Position numbers and translations under genes: made by a program. Source: Selenomonas sp. TAMA-11512 (GTDB taxonomy: Bacteria; Bacillota; Negativicutes; Selenomonadales; Selenomonadaceae). From it: a DNA stretch of 64,000 nucleotides. This document shows positions 37,289-46,510 of this stretch, one piece after another. The notes beneath the pieces were generated by a model. The model was given only the letters and a program-made list of their open reading frames with translations. It was not told the origin of the DNA and did not search any database. Positions within the stretch are counted from its first letter, which is position 1. Each line of letters starts with the position of its first letter. The stretch covers positions 620,001 to 684,000 of the forward strand of contig NZ_AP029018.1 in the NCBI RefSeq assembly GCF_037076525.1, read 5' to 3'.

Positions 37289-37356
37289 AATTTTTTTGAA
37301 ATTTTTAAAATTTTATCATGATATATCTTTGATTATTTAGAAAAGTGTGATAAAAT
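37289..37356 (+). promoter_or_regulatory. codY promoter with candidate CodY box
   Basis: AATTTTTTTGAAATT (37289-37303) resembles the CodY consensus AATTTTCWGAAAATT with three mismatches. TTGATT (37329-37334), a 16-bp spacer and TAAAAT (37351-37356) form the promoter. Autoregulation is plausible; the whole region is AT-rich, so a chance match is possible. Confidence 0.45.
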
Positions 37357-37417
37357 AAAGATGAAGCTGGGATAGTCAGCGGATCATCTATGCGGTGAGA
37401 AAGGCAAGGTTGTACGC

Positions 37418-38194
37418 ATGAGATCACTACTGGAGAGGACAAGAAAGATCAACCGTCTCCTGCAAAAGTCAGAGAGTGTGGAATATGACGGCATTGCACG
37501 TGTACTAAGTACGGTCATAGACGCCAATGTCTACATCGTGAACAATAAGGGACGGATTTTTGGTCACGCTTTCGTTGATGACTTTGAGTGTAATCTTATG
37601 CTGGAAAAAGTTGTCAACCAAGGGCAATTTCCGAAGCGGTACGCGGATTGGCTGCTGAAGATAGATGAAACGTCCTCAAACCTCAAATCCAAGACAGGGC
37701 TGTGTGCATTCAGCGAGGATGACGAGTGCCTATTTGACGGAAAGAACACGACGATTGTTCCGATTTACGGCGTGGGCGAGCATATCGGCAGTCTGATCGT
37801 GGCGAAGTACGAAAAGGACTTTGCGGATGACGATCTCCTGCTGGCGGAATATGGAGCGACGGTCGTCGGCATGGAAATGCTTCGAGACCGCACGCAGCAG
37901 ATCGAAGAAAAAGCGCGCCTCAAGGCAACTGTGAAGATTGCTTTGGCAACGCTTTCCTATTCGGAGATGCGTGCCGCTGTCAGCATTTTTGATGAGCTGG
38001 ACGGCGAGGAAGGTCTTCTCGTAGCGTCGAAGGTTGCCGATGAAGCGCATATTACGCGCTCTGTGATCGTCAATGCACTGCGCAAGTTTGAGTCCGCGGG
38101 CTTGATCGAGTCCCGTTCGCTCGGTATGAAGGGCACGTTTATCAAGGTGCTCAATCCTCATCTCCTGGAAGAATTGAATAAGATGAATGTATAA
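37418..38194 (+). CDS. codY: GTP/branched-chain amino acid sensing repressor CodY
   Basis: 258 aa, usual length. The N-terminal GAF-like sensor region (LLERTRKINRLLQKSE, VNNKGRIFGHAF) binds branched-chain amino acids in homologues. The C-terminal winged helix carries VASKVADEAHITRSVIVNAL, the DNA-recognition segment. CodY represses nutrient-uptake and often motility genes when nutrients are plentiful. It is followed by a terminator and then flgB, the same junction as in Bacillus. Confidence 0.97.
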   Translation: MRSLLERTRKINRLLQKSESVEYDGIARVLSTVIDANVYIVNNKGRIFGHAFVDDFECNLMLEKVVNQGQFPKRYADWLLKIDETSSNLKSKTGLCAFSEDDECLFDGKNTTIVPIYGVGEHIGSLIVAKYEKDFADDDLLLAEYGATVVGMEMLRDRTQQIEEKARLKATVKIALATLSYSEMRAAVSIFDELDGEEGLLVASKVADEAHITRSVIVNALRKFESAGLIESRSLGMKGTFIKVLNPHLLEELNKMNV

Positions 38195-38216
38195 GCGTTA
38201 TCCGTTTAGCTGAAAG

Positions 38217-38272
38217 AAAAGACTGTCGAAGCGATGTGCAGTAGTCCTGTGCGCGGTCGGCAGTCTTTTTTT
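38217..38272 (+). terminator. Terminator after codY
   Basis: AAAAGACTG pairs with CAGTCTTTT across a ~35-nt loop and the 3' arm runs into TTTTTT. The flagellar cluster therefore has its own promoter. Confidence 0.75.
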
Positions 38273-38461
38273 GATATGTATTTGAGATGATGAAAAAATT
38301 AGGACAAATCTATTATATATAGGAAAATATAACCTTTAAGAAAAAAGTCATAAAAAGATGCTGTAAATTCATTGGATTTGTGTTAGAATAACTAACGTAT
38401 AGATTCATGATGGGCGATTCGTGTATATAGACGCTCGATACATAGAGGGGTAGGACGATTT

Positions 38462-38875
38462 ATGCTGGGACATATACTGGAGAATCCCGTTGTCGGGGCA
38501 ATGCAGCGCGGTATGGAGGCTGCAAGTTTGCGTCAAGAGGTAATCAGCCATAATATTGCAAATGTAAACACGCCGTACTTCAAGAAGAGTGACGTCGTGT
38601 TTGAGGAGTTGCTTGCCAAGGAACTTGACGCGGCAAACAGCAATGAGATGCCTTTGATTCGCACACACGATCGGCACATGCCGGTCGGCGTCGGAAAGCC
38701 TGTTGTGGCGACAATAGAACGACAGGATACATCGACGATGCGCGTTGACGGAAATAATGTGGATATTGATATCGAGATGGCAAGTCTGTCAAAGAACAAT
38801 CTGTATTACAATGCGCTGGCAAGGCAGATCGGCGGCTACTTTCAAGGGTTGCGCTCAGTAATGACATCGCAATAA
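38462..38875 (+). CDS. flgB: Flagellar proximal rod protein FlgB
   Basis: 137 aa. The N-terminal rod motif LRQEVISHNIANVNTPYFKK and C-terminal ALARQIGGYFQGLRSVM are typical. FlgB is the first rod subunit, exported by the flagellar type III system and assembled next to FliE. GGGGTAGGAC precedes the ATG. A TAGAAT box at about 38384-38389 could be the -10 of the operon, with no clear -35. flgC follows after 23 bp. Confidence 0.96.
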   Translation: MLGHILENPVVGAMQRGMEAASLRQEVISHNIANVNTPYFKKSDVVFEELLAKELDAANSNEMPLIRTHDRHMPVGVGKPVVATIERQDTSTMRVDGNNVDIDIEMASLSKNNLYYNALARQIGGYFQGLRSVMTSQ

Positions 38876-39236
38876 TATGAAGGAGAGGGGAACAACACAT
38901 GGCTATGTTTGGCGGAATTGATGCCTCTGCGTCAGGCTTGACGGCAGAGCGCCTTCGTATGGATGTTATTTCCAATAATATTGCAAACGCGAATACGACC
39001 CGCTCGGAGGCGGGCGGCCCTTATAAGCGCCGGTATGTCGTCTTCACGCCGCGTGAAAAGCAGAATGAAGCCTTTGATACGATTCTGCATCACAAGCTTT
39101 CAAATCAGACGGGGAATGGCGTTCGTGCCGTGGCAATCCGTGAGGATGATACGCTCGGACCCATGTCGTATGATCCGGGCCATCCGGACGCGAACGCGGA
39201 CGGCTATGTCCGGCGCCCGAATGTCAACATCGTCGC

Positions 39237-39245
39237 GGAAATGGT
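39237..39245 (+). repeat. 9-bp target-site duplication, left
   Basis: GGAAATGGT, repeated at 40813-40821. The last three bases also match the first bases of the element end, so the duplication could be read as 6 to 9 bp. Confidence 0.85.
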
Positions 39246-40812
39246 ATGTGTCAAGATTTTCTCGGTGGTGAGTTTTCACCCTTGATGTGTCTGCCTTCGT
39301 GGCATAGTCTTTTTTTGCCTCTAAGCAAAGCATTTGGACAAATGTCCAATCCCACTGCTCATCGGCGCACTTACTGTAATCCTCCCATGTCGGACCCCGT
39401 CATACGTCGTCCTCTTGCTTCTTTTCAATGCCTCTCGCACGGCTCCGCGGAAGTCTCTTCCTACCTTCTCATTGAACAATTCCGCCTTTGCTGCCATGGC
39501 CTCTCGTAGATCACCATTCTTCAATCCCGTGATGATCTTTACCATCGCTTCGCCGCCGGCTCGACTCCATCGTCTGCCTTGCTTCTTCATCCGGTAGCTG
39601 TAGAGCCTATGGTTGCTTTCACACGTCCCCAAAAGCTTCCTGTATTCCCCGATCCCTCGTTCTTCCAAGCCGGCAAGGTATATCCAGTTTCTTTCTATGT
39701 ACTTTCGAAGAAGCTCCACTTGTTCCGTTTGTCGCTCATCTTGGGACATAGATTCCACGGTATCCAATACTAGGCCCACTTCCTCGCGTTCATGGGTATA
39801 CAGCGCTTTGTATAGTTTCTTGTATAGGGTCGAATTCGCCCATAAAAGGCGTTCTCTGCATTTTCTTTGTACGTGGTACCAATCCAGAAAGTGCTCATGC
39901 CGGCCGACGCTTCCAAGGATTTCTTCAAAGACGCCGCAGGTGTAACCGGCACCTCCATCACTGTTGCTCAGAACCAGGGTATGGGTTAGATCATAGTGGC
40001 TCCCCAGATAGTGCAGCAGACTCTCTTTGGCTTTCTCGTGATCGAGATTCGCTACATAGTGGGTGCCAATAAGGGTACGACGGTTGCCGTTTTCTTGCAC
40101 GCCTTCGGCGATTTGGAATCGATGGAGCTCGAGCTGTTTCTTATTCTGCCCGTGCAGCATGAGTCCATCCCCTTCGATGTAGAGAACTTCCGGCCGGCGC
40201 AGTTCTGTCTCTTCCATGGGATCGGTGCTTTCCTGCAATTTCTCCCAAGCACCATAGGTTTCTCCTACTCGTCTCACGACATGTGCAACTTGTTGGTGGC
40301 TTATCGTGACGGGACTCAGCAGGTTGACGACAGCGGCTGTATCACGGTAGACGCTCTTGGCTGCAATACAGGCAATAACGTATTCCAAATAGGCGGTGTA
40401 TCTCCGGTAAGGGCGAATACCCACTTCTTTGTCCAAGGGGTATATACTGGCTTCTCCTTCTTTTTTCATGCGCCTGCGACGGATTTGAATCGTTCCGTAG
40501 CTTGCTTGCACGCACCGTGCATCAAGCCGTTCCACGTGCCAGCCTTTGGCTGCGTATCGCTTTGCCAGTTCTTTGTCAATTCGTTCGAATGCCTCACTAA
40601 CTGCACGGCATATCAGGATCTCAAAGTAACTGCGCAGTTGTTCTTCTTGTGAGATATTGTCTTTTGTACCCTTTATTATTTCCAGGATTTCTGTTACAAT
40701 AGTTTCCATAAGAGACCTTCCTTCTTGTGTATTCGCCTCGTTAGCATACACTTTAGGGTACTGGTCTCTTTCTCTTTTTGCAACCCCCTCCGAGAACTAT
40801 TTTACACTTACC
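39246..40812 (-). mobile_element. ISLre2-type insertion sequence (~1.57 kb)
   Basis: Inserted in flgC, with its single transposase gene opposite to the flagellar operon. The imperfect terminal repeats are visible if the GGT of the left duplication is included: GGTATGTGTCAAGATTTTCT on the left and GGTAAGTGTAAAATAGTTCT from the right end. A 9-bp duplication is typical of this family (established knowledge). Intact and possibly mobile. Confidence 0.92.
39321..40709 (-). CDS. ISLre2 family transposase
   Basis: 462 aa from the ATG at 40709, preceded by AAGGAAGG; an in-frame start at 40751 is an alternative. RRRRMKKEGEASIYPLDKEV, VLYIEGDGLMLHGQNKKQ, SNSDGGAGYTCGVFEEIL and the long acidic-basic C-terminal half fit the UPF0236/ISLre2 family. 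The reading frame is uninterrupted. No passenger gene. Confidence 0.93.
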   Translation of the reverse strand: METIVTEILEIIKGTKDNISQEEQLRSYFEILICRAVSEAFERIDKELAKRYAAKGWHVERLDARCVQASYGTIQIRRRRMKKEGEASIYPLDKEVGIRPYRRYTAYLEYVIACIAAKSVYRDTAAVVNLLSPVTISHQQVAHVVRRVGETYGAWEKLQESTDPMEETELRRPEVLYIEGDGLMLHGQNKKQLELHRFQIAEGVQENGNRRTLIGTHYVANLDHEKAKESLLHYLGSHYDLTHTLVLSNSDGGAGYTCGVFEEILGSVGRHEHFLDWYHVQRKCRERLLWANSTLYKKLYKALYTHEREEVGLVLDTVESMSQDERQTEQVELLRKYIERNWIYLAGLEERGIGEYRKLLGTCESNHRLYSYRMKKQGRRWSRAGGEAMVKIITGLKNGDLREAMAAKAELFNEKVGRDFRGAVREALKRSKRTTYDGVRHGRITVSAPMSSGIGHLSKCFA

Positions 40813-40821
40813 GGAAATGGT
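40813..40821 (+). repeat. 9-bp target-site duplication, right
   Basis: GGAAATGGT, second copy; the flgC frame resumes through it (GAA ATG GTC). Confidence 0.85.
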
Positions 40822-40962
40822 CGATATGATTACGGCGTCTCGTGCCTATGAGGCGAATGTTACGGCGATCAGCGCGGCGAAGAACATGGCGCAAAGCGCT
40901 ATGAATATAGGTCGTTCCTGATGCTTTTGAACTCGGGTGTGAAGTCTAGTAGAGAGGTGTAA

Positions 40963-41271
40963 GTGAGTATGCAGGTTGAAGCGTTGCAAATGACGCCTGT
41001 CCGCATGACGGGGGCCAGCCATTTAGGTGAAACGCAGGAGGCAGAGCCGGTAAAGGCTTTTCGTGAATATCTGACAGATTCCCTGAGTGAAGTGAATGAA
41101 CTGCAGCTGGAAGCCGGTCGACTGAATCAGGAGCTTGCCGCCGGGCGTATTGAAGATATATCGCAAGTGATTATTGCAGGTGAAAAGGCGTCGATTGCGC
41201 TGCAGTTGACGACACAGCTCAGAAACCGTGCGACGGAAGCCTACCAGGAAATCATGCGCATGCAGGTCTAA
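40963..41271 (+). CDS. fliE: Flagellar hook-basal body complex protein FliE
   Basis: 102 aa. The C-terminal two-thirds (FREYLTDSLSEVNELQLEAG ... VIIAGEKASIALQLTTQLRN) is the FliE signature. FliE joins the MS ring to the rod. GTG start after AGAGAGGTG. It lies directly downstream of the interrupted flgC, so its transcription depends on read-through past the insertion or on a new promoter. Confidence 0.95.
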   Translation: MSMQVEALQMTPVRMTGASHLGETQEAEPVKAFREYLTDSLSEVNELQLEAGRLNQELAAGRIEDISQVIIAGEKASIALQLTTQLRNRATEAYQEIMRMQV

Positions 41272-41322
41272 GCCTGACGCCATGAGGCGCGAGGTGAAGA
41301 ATGATGCGAAGGGATTGAGGAA

Positions 41323-42915
41323 ATGGCAGACTGGAAAGAGCGATATTTAGAGCTCTGGCAGAAATACACCAAACGACAGCAATATATCATAATTGGCGTT
41401 GTCGCAGCCTTTTTTGCCGCTATCCTGATCGGCAGCTATATGTACGGGAGCAAGCCGGATATGGTGCCGCTCTTTACGGGGCTGGAGGCAAAGGACGCGG
41501 GCGAGGTTGTCGCGCAGCTCAACGAGCAAAAGATTTCCTATGAAATTCAGGACGGCAAGAGCGGGACGAGCATCCTCGTTCCGGCGGAAAATGTCGATAC
41601 GACTCGATTGAACCTGGCGACGCAGGGGCTTCCCCGAGGCAACAAGGGCTTTGAACTCTTTGATGACAGCAAGCTGGGGGTCACGGAGTTCCAGAACAAG
41701 GTCAATTACCTGCAGGCGCTGCAGGGTGAGCTGACGCGCACGATCGAGCAGATTGCAGCGGTGGAGAAGGCACGCGTGCACATTGTTCTGCCGGAGGACA
41801 GCCTGTATAAGAAGAATGAGAAGCCGGCGACGGCGTCCATTATGCTGAAGCTTGCGCCGAACGTGCAGCTCTCCAAAAAGGAGATTAAGGGCATTGTCAA
41901 TCTTGTCGCGCACAGTGTGCAGGGGCTTGTTCCGGAAAACATAACGATTGTCGATGAATCCGGCAAGATTCTGAATGATCCGGATGAAAACAATGATGAC
42001 AACGTGGGGCAGAAAACACTCACGCAGCTGGAAATGACAAAGAAAGTGCAGGAGAATCTGCAGAAGAATGTACAGAGTCTCTTGGATGACTCTCTCGGTG
42101 AAGGGCGTTCCTTTGTGCGGATCAGCGTGGAGCTGGACTTTGACCAGCGTCAGACGGATTCGCAGGTCTATACGCCGGTTGTTGATGAGGCGGGCATCAT
42201 CCGCAGTCAGCAGACGATGAATGAGTCATATACGGGAAGCTCGACGCAGCCGGGCGGTCCCGCCGGGGTACAGTCCAATGTTCCGGGCTATGTCGCTACG
42301 AATGCGGAGTCGAACGCGGAATACGAGAAGAAGGAAGCCACCACAAATTATGAGATCAACGAGGAGAAGAGCAAGATCATCGCCTCTCCCGGATCTATAC
42401 GCCGTCTGACGGTCGCCGTCCTCGTCAATGACGATGTGACGCAGGCACAGCGAGACAGCATTCTGCGTTCCGTTTCCTCCGCGGCCGGCATCAATACGGA
42501 TCGAGGGGACACGATTTCCGTCGAGCCGCTGCCGTTCAGTACGGAGGCTCGTGATCGACGCGCTGCCGAAGAGCAGGCGGCAAGAGATCGAGAGGACCGC
42601 ATCTTCTACATGCAGGTAGGCATTCCGCTTCTCCTGCTCGCGCTGATTGTCGGCGGCATCCTGATGTATCGCCGCAAAAAGCGTATCGAGCGCGAGATGG
42701 AGGAAGAGCGTCAGCGTGTCGAAGAGGAAGAGCGTCTTGCACTCGAGGAGGCTGCGAGAGCTGCCGCAATCGCCGCGGGCGAGGTTCCGGAAGGGGAGCT
42801 CACCGAGGAGGAGCAGCGGAGCATCAACGAAAAACAGGCCATCGAAGAGCTCATTCGCACCAAACCGGAAGAGGTCGCTATACTTGTCAAGCAGTGGCTT
42901 GCAGAGGATGAATGA
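41323..42915 (+). CDS. fliF: Flagellar M-ring protein FliF
   Basis: 530 aa. One membrane helix near 20-43 (YIIIGVVAAFFAAILIGSYM) and one near 430-450 (VGIPLLLLALIVGGILM) flank a large periplasmic region with YscJ/FliF repeats. The C-terminal ~30 residues, ending in EEVAILVKQWLAEDE, form the FliG-binding tail. Rings of FliF anchor the motor. The stop overlaps the fliG ATG. Confidence 0.97.
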   Translation: MADWKERYLELWQKYTKRQQYIIIGVVAAFFAAILIGSYMYGSKPDMVPLFTGLEAKDAGEVVAQLNEQKISYEIQDGKSGTSILVPAENVDTTRLNLATQGLPRGNKGFELFDDSKLGVTEFQNKVNYLQALQGELTRTIEQIAAVEKARVHIVLPEDSLYKKNEKPATASIMLKLAPNVQLSKKEIKGIVNLVAHSVQGLVPENITIVDESGKILNDPDENNDDNVGQKTLTQLEMTKKVQENLQKNVQSLLDDSLGEGRSFVRISVELDFDQRQTDSQVYTPVVDEAGIIRSQQTMNESYTGSSTQPGGPAGVQSNVPGYVATNAESNAEYEKKEATTNYEINEEKSKIIASPGSIRRLTVAVLVNDDVTQAQRDSILRSVSSAAGINTDRGDTISVEPLPFSTEARDRRAAEEQAARDREDRIFYMQVGIPLLLLALIVGGILMYRRKKRIEREMEEERQRVEEEERLALEEAARAAAIAAGEVPEGELTEEEQRSINEKQAIEELIRTKPEEVAILVKQWLAEDE

Positions 42916-43937
42916 TTATGCCAGATATGTATGAAGGCCGTGAGCTGACCAGTCAGCAGAAAGCGGCGGTTCTCTTCATCGCCATGGGGCCGGAGTGCTC
43001 GGCGCTCCTGTTTCAGCATCTCAGTGAAGACGAAATTGAGATGCTGACGCTGGAAATTGCGAATCAGAAGCAGGTCACGGGTGAGATGAAGCGCGCTGTC
43101 ATCAGCGAGTTTTATCAGATGATCATGGCGCAGAACTACCTGTCTTTGGGTGGTCTCGAATATGCACAGGATATTTTGGAAAAGGCACTGGGTTCGGAGC
43201 GTGCCATGGCAATTCTCGGCCGCTTGACCTCGAGCCTGCAGGTAAAGCCGTTCGACTTCCTCAAGAAGACGGACCCGAGCCAGCTTCTGAATTTTATCCA
43301 AAACGAGCATCCGCAGACAATTGCCTTGATTATGGCATACCTCGATCCCGATCAGGCGGCGACAATTCTCGGATCGCTTCCCTCCGACAAGCAGGTTGAG
43401 GTCACGAAGCGAATTGCGTTGATGGATCGCACTTCGCCGGACATGATTCGAGAGGTGGAACGCGTTTTGGAGAGAAAACTGTCGTCGATGTCGACACAGG
43501 ACTTCACTGTGGCGGGCGGCATAAAGGCGATTGTCGAGGTCCTGAACCGCGTCGACCGCACGACGGAGAAGTCCATTACGGAAAACCTCGAGGTCGACAA
43601 TCCGGAGCTCACCGAGGAGATCAAGCGCCTCATGTTTGTCTTCGAGGACATCGTCATGCTCGACGATCGCTCTCTGCAGCTGGTTCTTCGCCAAGTCGAT
43701 ACAAAGGACCTTTCCCTTGCGCTCAAAGCGAGCCAGGGCGAGGTTGCCGACAAGATCTACAAGAACATGTCGTCTCGTGCAGCCGACATGCTGCGTGAGG
43801 AAATCGAGTTCATGGGACCTGTCAAGATCAAGGACGTCGAGGAAGCGCAGCAGAAGGTCGTCAATGTCATCCGCAGCCTGGAGGAAAAGGGAGAAATCGT
43901 CGTATCGCGCGGCAAGGGAGACGAGATGATTGTCTAA
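42912..43937 (+). CDS. fliG: Flagellar motor switch protein FliG
   Basis: 341 aa. LLFQHLSEDEIEMLTLEIAN and FIQNEHPQTIALIMAYLDPD mark the N and middle domains, and the C-terminal torque domain contains VFEDIVMLDDRSLQLVLRQV and its charged helix. FliG couples MotA to the rotor. It overlaps fliF by 4 nt and fliH by 8 nt. Confidence 0.97.
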   Translation: MIMPDMYEGRELTSQQKAAVLFIAMGPECSALLFQHLSEDEIEMLTLEIANQKQVTGEMKRAVISEFYQMIMAQNYLSLGGLEYAQDILEKALGSERAMAILGRLTSSLQVKPFDFLKKTDPSQLLNFIQNEHPQTIALIMAYLDPDQAATILGSLPSDKQVEVTKRIALMDRTSPDMIREVERVLERKLSSMSTQDFTVAGGIKAIVEVLNRVDRTTEKSITENLEVDNPELTEEIKRLMFVFEDIVMLDDRSLQLVLRQVDTKDLSLALKASQGEVADKIYKNMSSRAADMLREEIEFMGPVKIKDVEEAQQKVVNVIRSLEEKGEIVVSRGKGDEMIV

Positions 43938-44718
43938 GGTTATCAGATCCGCCTTATGGCAGGAAGAACCGCGCAGCATTTCCGTCCCGATCGTGCCGGG
44001 CTCCGGCATGGATCCGGAGCTCGATGCTGCGGCAGCGGAACTCGAGCGCATGGAGGCAAAAATCGCTTCTTTGAAGGGCCGCGAAGTCAACGCGAAGCGC
44101 AGACTACAGGAGGTTGAGGCGCATACGAAGCAGCTTCTGGAGGATGCGGAGCGTACGGCAGCGGAGCTCGTCGGTTCCGCAAAAGAAGAGGCCGACTCCA
44201 TTCGAAATGAGGCTCGCATTGCGGGCGACAAGGCGGGCTACAAGGACGGCTATGAAGTCGGCCATGAGCAGTCCGTGGAAGAGAGCAGGCATCTGGTGGA
44301 AGAAGCCGTGAAAAAGGCGGAAGGAATCATGTCCGCGGCGCTGGATGCGAAGAAAATGTACCTGGATCAGGCGGAGGACGATGTCACGCGCATAGCGATG
44401 GAAATCGTCGACAAGGTGCTGCCGCAGCATTTCATAGACGCGCCGCAGGTCATTCTGCCTTTGGTGCGCAAGGCTCTCTTGAAGGTGAAGGACCAGCCTG
44501 AGGTCGTCATCCATGTATCTCAGGAATCCTACGAGTTTGTGCTGATGGCACAGGCGGATTTTCAGGGGATGCTGGAAGGAAAAGCGACGCTCGCTATTCG
44601 TCCCGACGGGACGCTTTCCGCAGGAGACTGCGTCATAGAGACACCGGCAGGAAATGTGGATGCACGGCTCGCGACGCAGATTGAACTTCTTAAACAGGCG
44701 ATACAGGAAGTAAAATGA
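43930..44718 (+). CDS. fliH: Flagellar assembly protein FliH
   Basis: 262 aa. TTG start inside the end of fliG. The middle is a long coiled coil (~35-150) with GYKDGYEVGHEQ near 100. The C-terminal domain resembles V-type ATPase subunit E (DVTRIAMEIVDKVLPQHF). FliH regulates the export ATPase FliI, encoded next. Overlaps fliI by 4 nt. Confidence 0.93.
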   Translation: MSKVIRSALWQEEPRSISVPIVPGSGMDPELDAAAAELERMEAKIASLKGREVNAKRRLQEVEAHTKQLLEDAERTAAELVGSAKEEADSIRNEARIAGDKAGYKDGYEVGHEQSVEESRHLVEEAVKKAEGIMSAALDAKKMYLDQAEDDVTRIAMEIVDKVLPQHFIDAPQVILPLVRKALLKVKDQPEVVIHVSQESYEFVLMAQADFQGMLEGKATLAIRPDGTLSAGDCVIETPAGNVDARLATQIELLKQAIQEVK

Positions 44719-46043
44719 TGACAGAAGCAGAAGAATTTGCCCCGGACATCAACAAGTTCATAGACGCGATTGACAGCTGCGAGTCCATTAAGATGAGCGG
44801 CAAGATCACACAGGTCATCGGGCTTGTCATTGAGTCAAAGGGGCCTTCTGTCAGCATGGGCGAACTGTGCTATATCAAGTCGCGCTTTCCCAACGTCGCG
44901 CCCATCCCCGCGGAGGTCGTCGGCTTCCGTGACGGCTTCGTCCTCTTAATGCCGATCGGTGAGATGCAGGGTATCGGCCCGGGCTGTGAGGTCATGAGTG
45001 CACAGAGGACACTGAAGGTCAAGGTGGGCGAGGAGCTTTTGGGACGCGTGCTGGACGGCCTCGGCAATCCGATGGACGGCAAGGGACCGCTGTTTTGCAA
45101 GAAGGAGTACCCTCTGCATCGAGATCCTCCGCCTCCCTTGGAGAGGCCGCGCATCAAGGATTCACTGTACGTCGGCGTCCGCGCCATCGACGGCCTCATC
45201 ACGATGGGGGACGGACAGCGCATCGGCATCATGGCGGGCTCGGGCGTCGGAAAGTCAACGCTGCTCTCCATGATTGCCCGCAACACGGAAGCCGATATCA
45301 GCGTCATCGCTCTCGTCGGAGAGCGCGGCCGTGAGGTCAAGGAGTTCATTGAGCGAGATCTCGGCGAGGAGGGCTTGAAGCGTTCCGTCGTCGTCGTTGC
45401 GACGTCGGATAAGCCGGCGCTCGTCCGCATCAAGGGGGCGATGACGGCAACGGCGATCGCGGAGTATTTCCGGGACCAGGGGAAGAAAGTCGTTCTGATG
45501 ATGGACTCGGTCACTCGATTTGCCATGGCGCAGCGCGAGGTCGGACTTACGATCGGTGAGCCGCCCGCGACAAGGGGCTACACGCCGTCGGTCTTTGCGC
45601 TTTTGCCGCGGCTCCTGGAGCGTACGGGGACGAGCGCGAAGGGCTCCATTACAGGCATCTATACGGTCCTGGTGGACGGTGACGATATGAATGAGCCGAT
45701 TGCCGATGCCGTGCGCAGCATCTTGGACGGACATATCGTCTTATCGAGGCAGATCGCCGCGCAGAATCACTTCCCGGCGATCGATGTCCTGGGAAGCGTC
45801 TCCCGCGTTATGGTTGAGGTTGTCGACGACAATCATATGAAAGCCTCGCAGCAAATGCGGGCGCTGATGGCGGTCTACAAGGAAGCCGAGGATCTGATCC
45901 ACATCGGTGCCTATGTGAAGGGATCGTCCAAGCGCATTGATGAGGCTGTGGCGAAGATTGACAGCATAAATGAGTTCCTCTGTCAGGAGATTTACGAGCA
46001 AAGCTCCTTTGAGGAAACTGTCCAATCTCTTGAGGCGATGTAA
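44715..46043 (+). CDS. fliI: Flagellum-specific export ATPase FliI
   Basis: 442 aa, F1-beta-like ATPase. Walker A GSGVGKST is at residues 175-182, with SVIALVGERGREVKEFIE and VVLMMDSVTRFAMAQREVGL. ATRGYTPSVFALLPRLLERT is typical of type III export ATPases. It powers substrate delivery for the flagellar export gate. An adjacent ATG at 44718 is an equal start. Confidence 0.97.
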   Translation: MMTEAEEFAPDINKFIDAIDSCESIKMSGKITQVIGLVIESKGPSVSMGELCYIKSRFPNVAPIPAEVVGFRDGFVLLMPIGEMQGIGPGCEVMSAQRTLKVKVGEELLGRVLDGLGNPMDGKGPLFCKKEYPLHRDPPPPLERPRIKDSLYVGVRAIDGLITMGDGQRIGIMAGSGVGKSTLLSMIARNTEADISVIALVGERGREVKEFIERDLGEEGLKRSVVVVATSDKPALVRIKGAMTATAIAEYFRDQGKKVVLMMDSVTRFAMAQREVGLTIGEPPATRGYTPSVFALLPRLLERTGTSAKGSITGIYTVLVDGDDMNEPIADAVRSILDGHIVLSRQIAAQNHFPAIDVLGSVSRVMVEVVDDNHMKASQQMRALMAVYKEAEDLIHIGAYVKGSSKRIDEAVAKIDSINEFLCQEIYEQSSFEETVQSLEAM

Positions 46044-46496
46044 ATGAAAAAGTTCAAGTTTCAGCTTGCCACGCTGCTCAAAGTCACAAAGATGAAAAAG
46101 GACGAGGCGGAGGTTGCTTTTGCGAAGGCGGCCAGACGGCTTGCCGAAGAAAATGACAAGCTTTCACTCTATCTGCAGGAGATGCAGACGGCGCATCGAG
46201 ACTATGAGGAGCTGACGAACGAAAAGACCATTCCGCTCGGACGCCTGACCGCTTTTAACAGCTATTTCGACTGGAAGCGGAGGCAGATTGAGGCGCAGCA
46301 GACGGTTATTCTGCAGGCAAAGGCGGAGCACCAGAAGAAATTAAAAGAACTCATGGCGATCATGAATCGCTTAAAGAGTATAGAAGAACTGAAAAAAAAG
46401 CGATATAATGAATATATGGCGGAGTTTTTGGCAGAGGAGCAGAAGGAGCTTGATGAAATCGGGTTACAGCTCTTTGCACGCCGCAAGAGCAGCTGA
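46044..46496 (+). CDS. fliJ: Flagellar export chaperone FliJ
   Basis: 150 aa, almost wholly coiled coil, which is the FliJ pattern. MKKFKFQLATLLKVTKMKKD is a typical N-terminus. FliJ inserts into the FliI ring and promotes export. It directly abuts fliI. Confidence 0.9.
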   Translation: MKKFKFQLATLLKVTKMKKDEAEVAFAKAARRLAEENDKLSLYLQEMQTAHRDYEELTNEKTIPLGRLTAFNSYFDWKRRQIEAQQTVILQAKAEHQKKLKELMAIMNRLKSIEELKKKRYNEYMAEFLAEEQKELDEIGLQLFARRKSS

Positions 46497-46510
46497 CGGA
46501 GGGATGAGAG

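Larger units (their letters stand above)
38899..40921 (+). pseudogene. flgC: flgC flagellar rod gene interrupted by an ISLre2-type element
   Basis: The 5' part (38899-39245) encodes MDVISNNIANANTTRSEAGG and further FlgC sequence. The 3' part (40822-40921) encodes EMVDMITASRAYEANVTAIS and the conserved C-terminal helix. Joining them gives a normal 148-residue FlgC. The element duplicates GGAAATGGT (39237-39245 and 40813-40821). As it stands, translation runs into the element and stops at 39285 after 128 residues, losing the C-terminal 34 residues that pack in the rod. Loss of FlgC should block rod completion and motility (family knowledge). Precise excision would restore the gene. Confidence 0.95.

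Noticed and set aside
39996-40652. 218-codon + strand ORF inside the ISLre2-type element
   Set aside because: Antisense to the intact transposase; no ribosome site and no domain.
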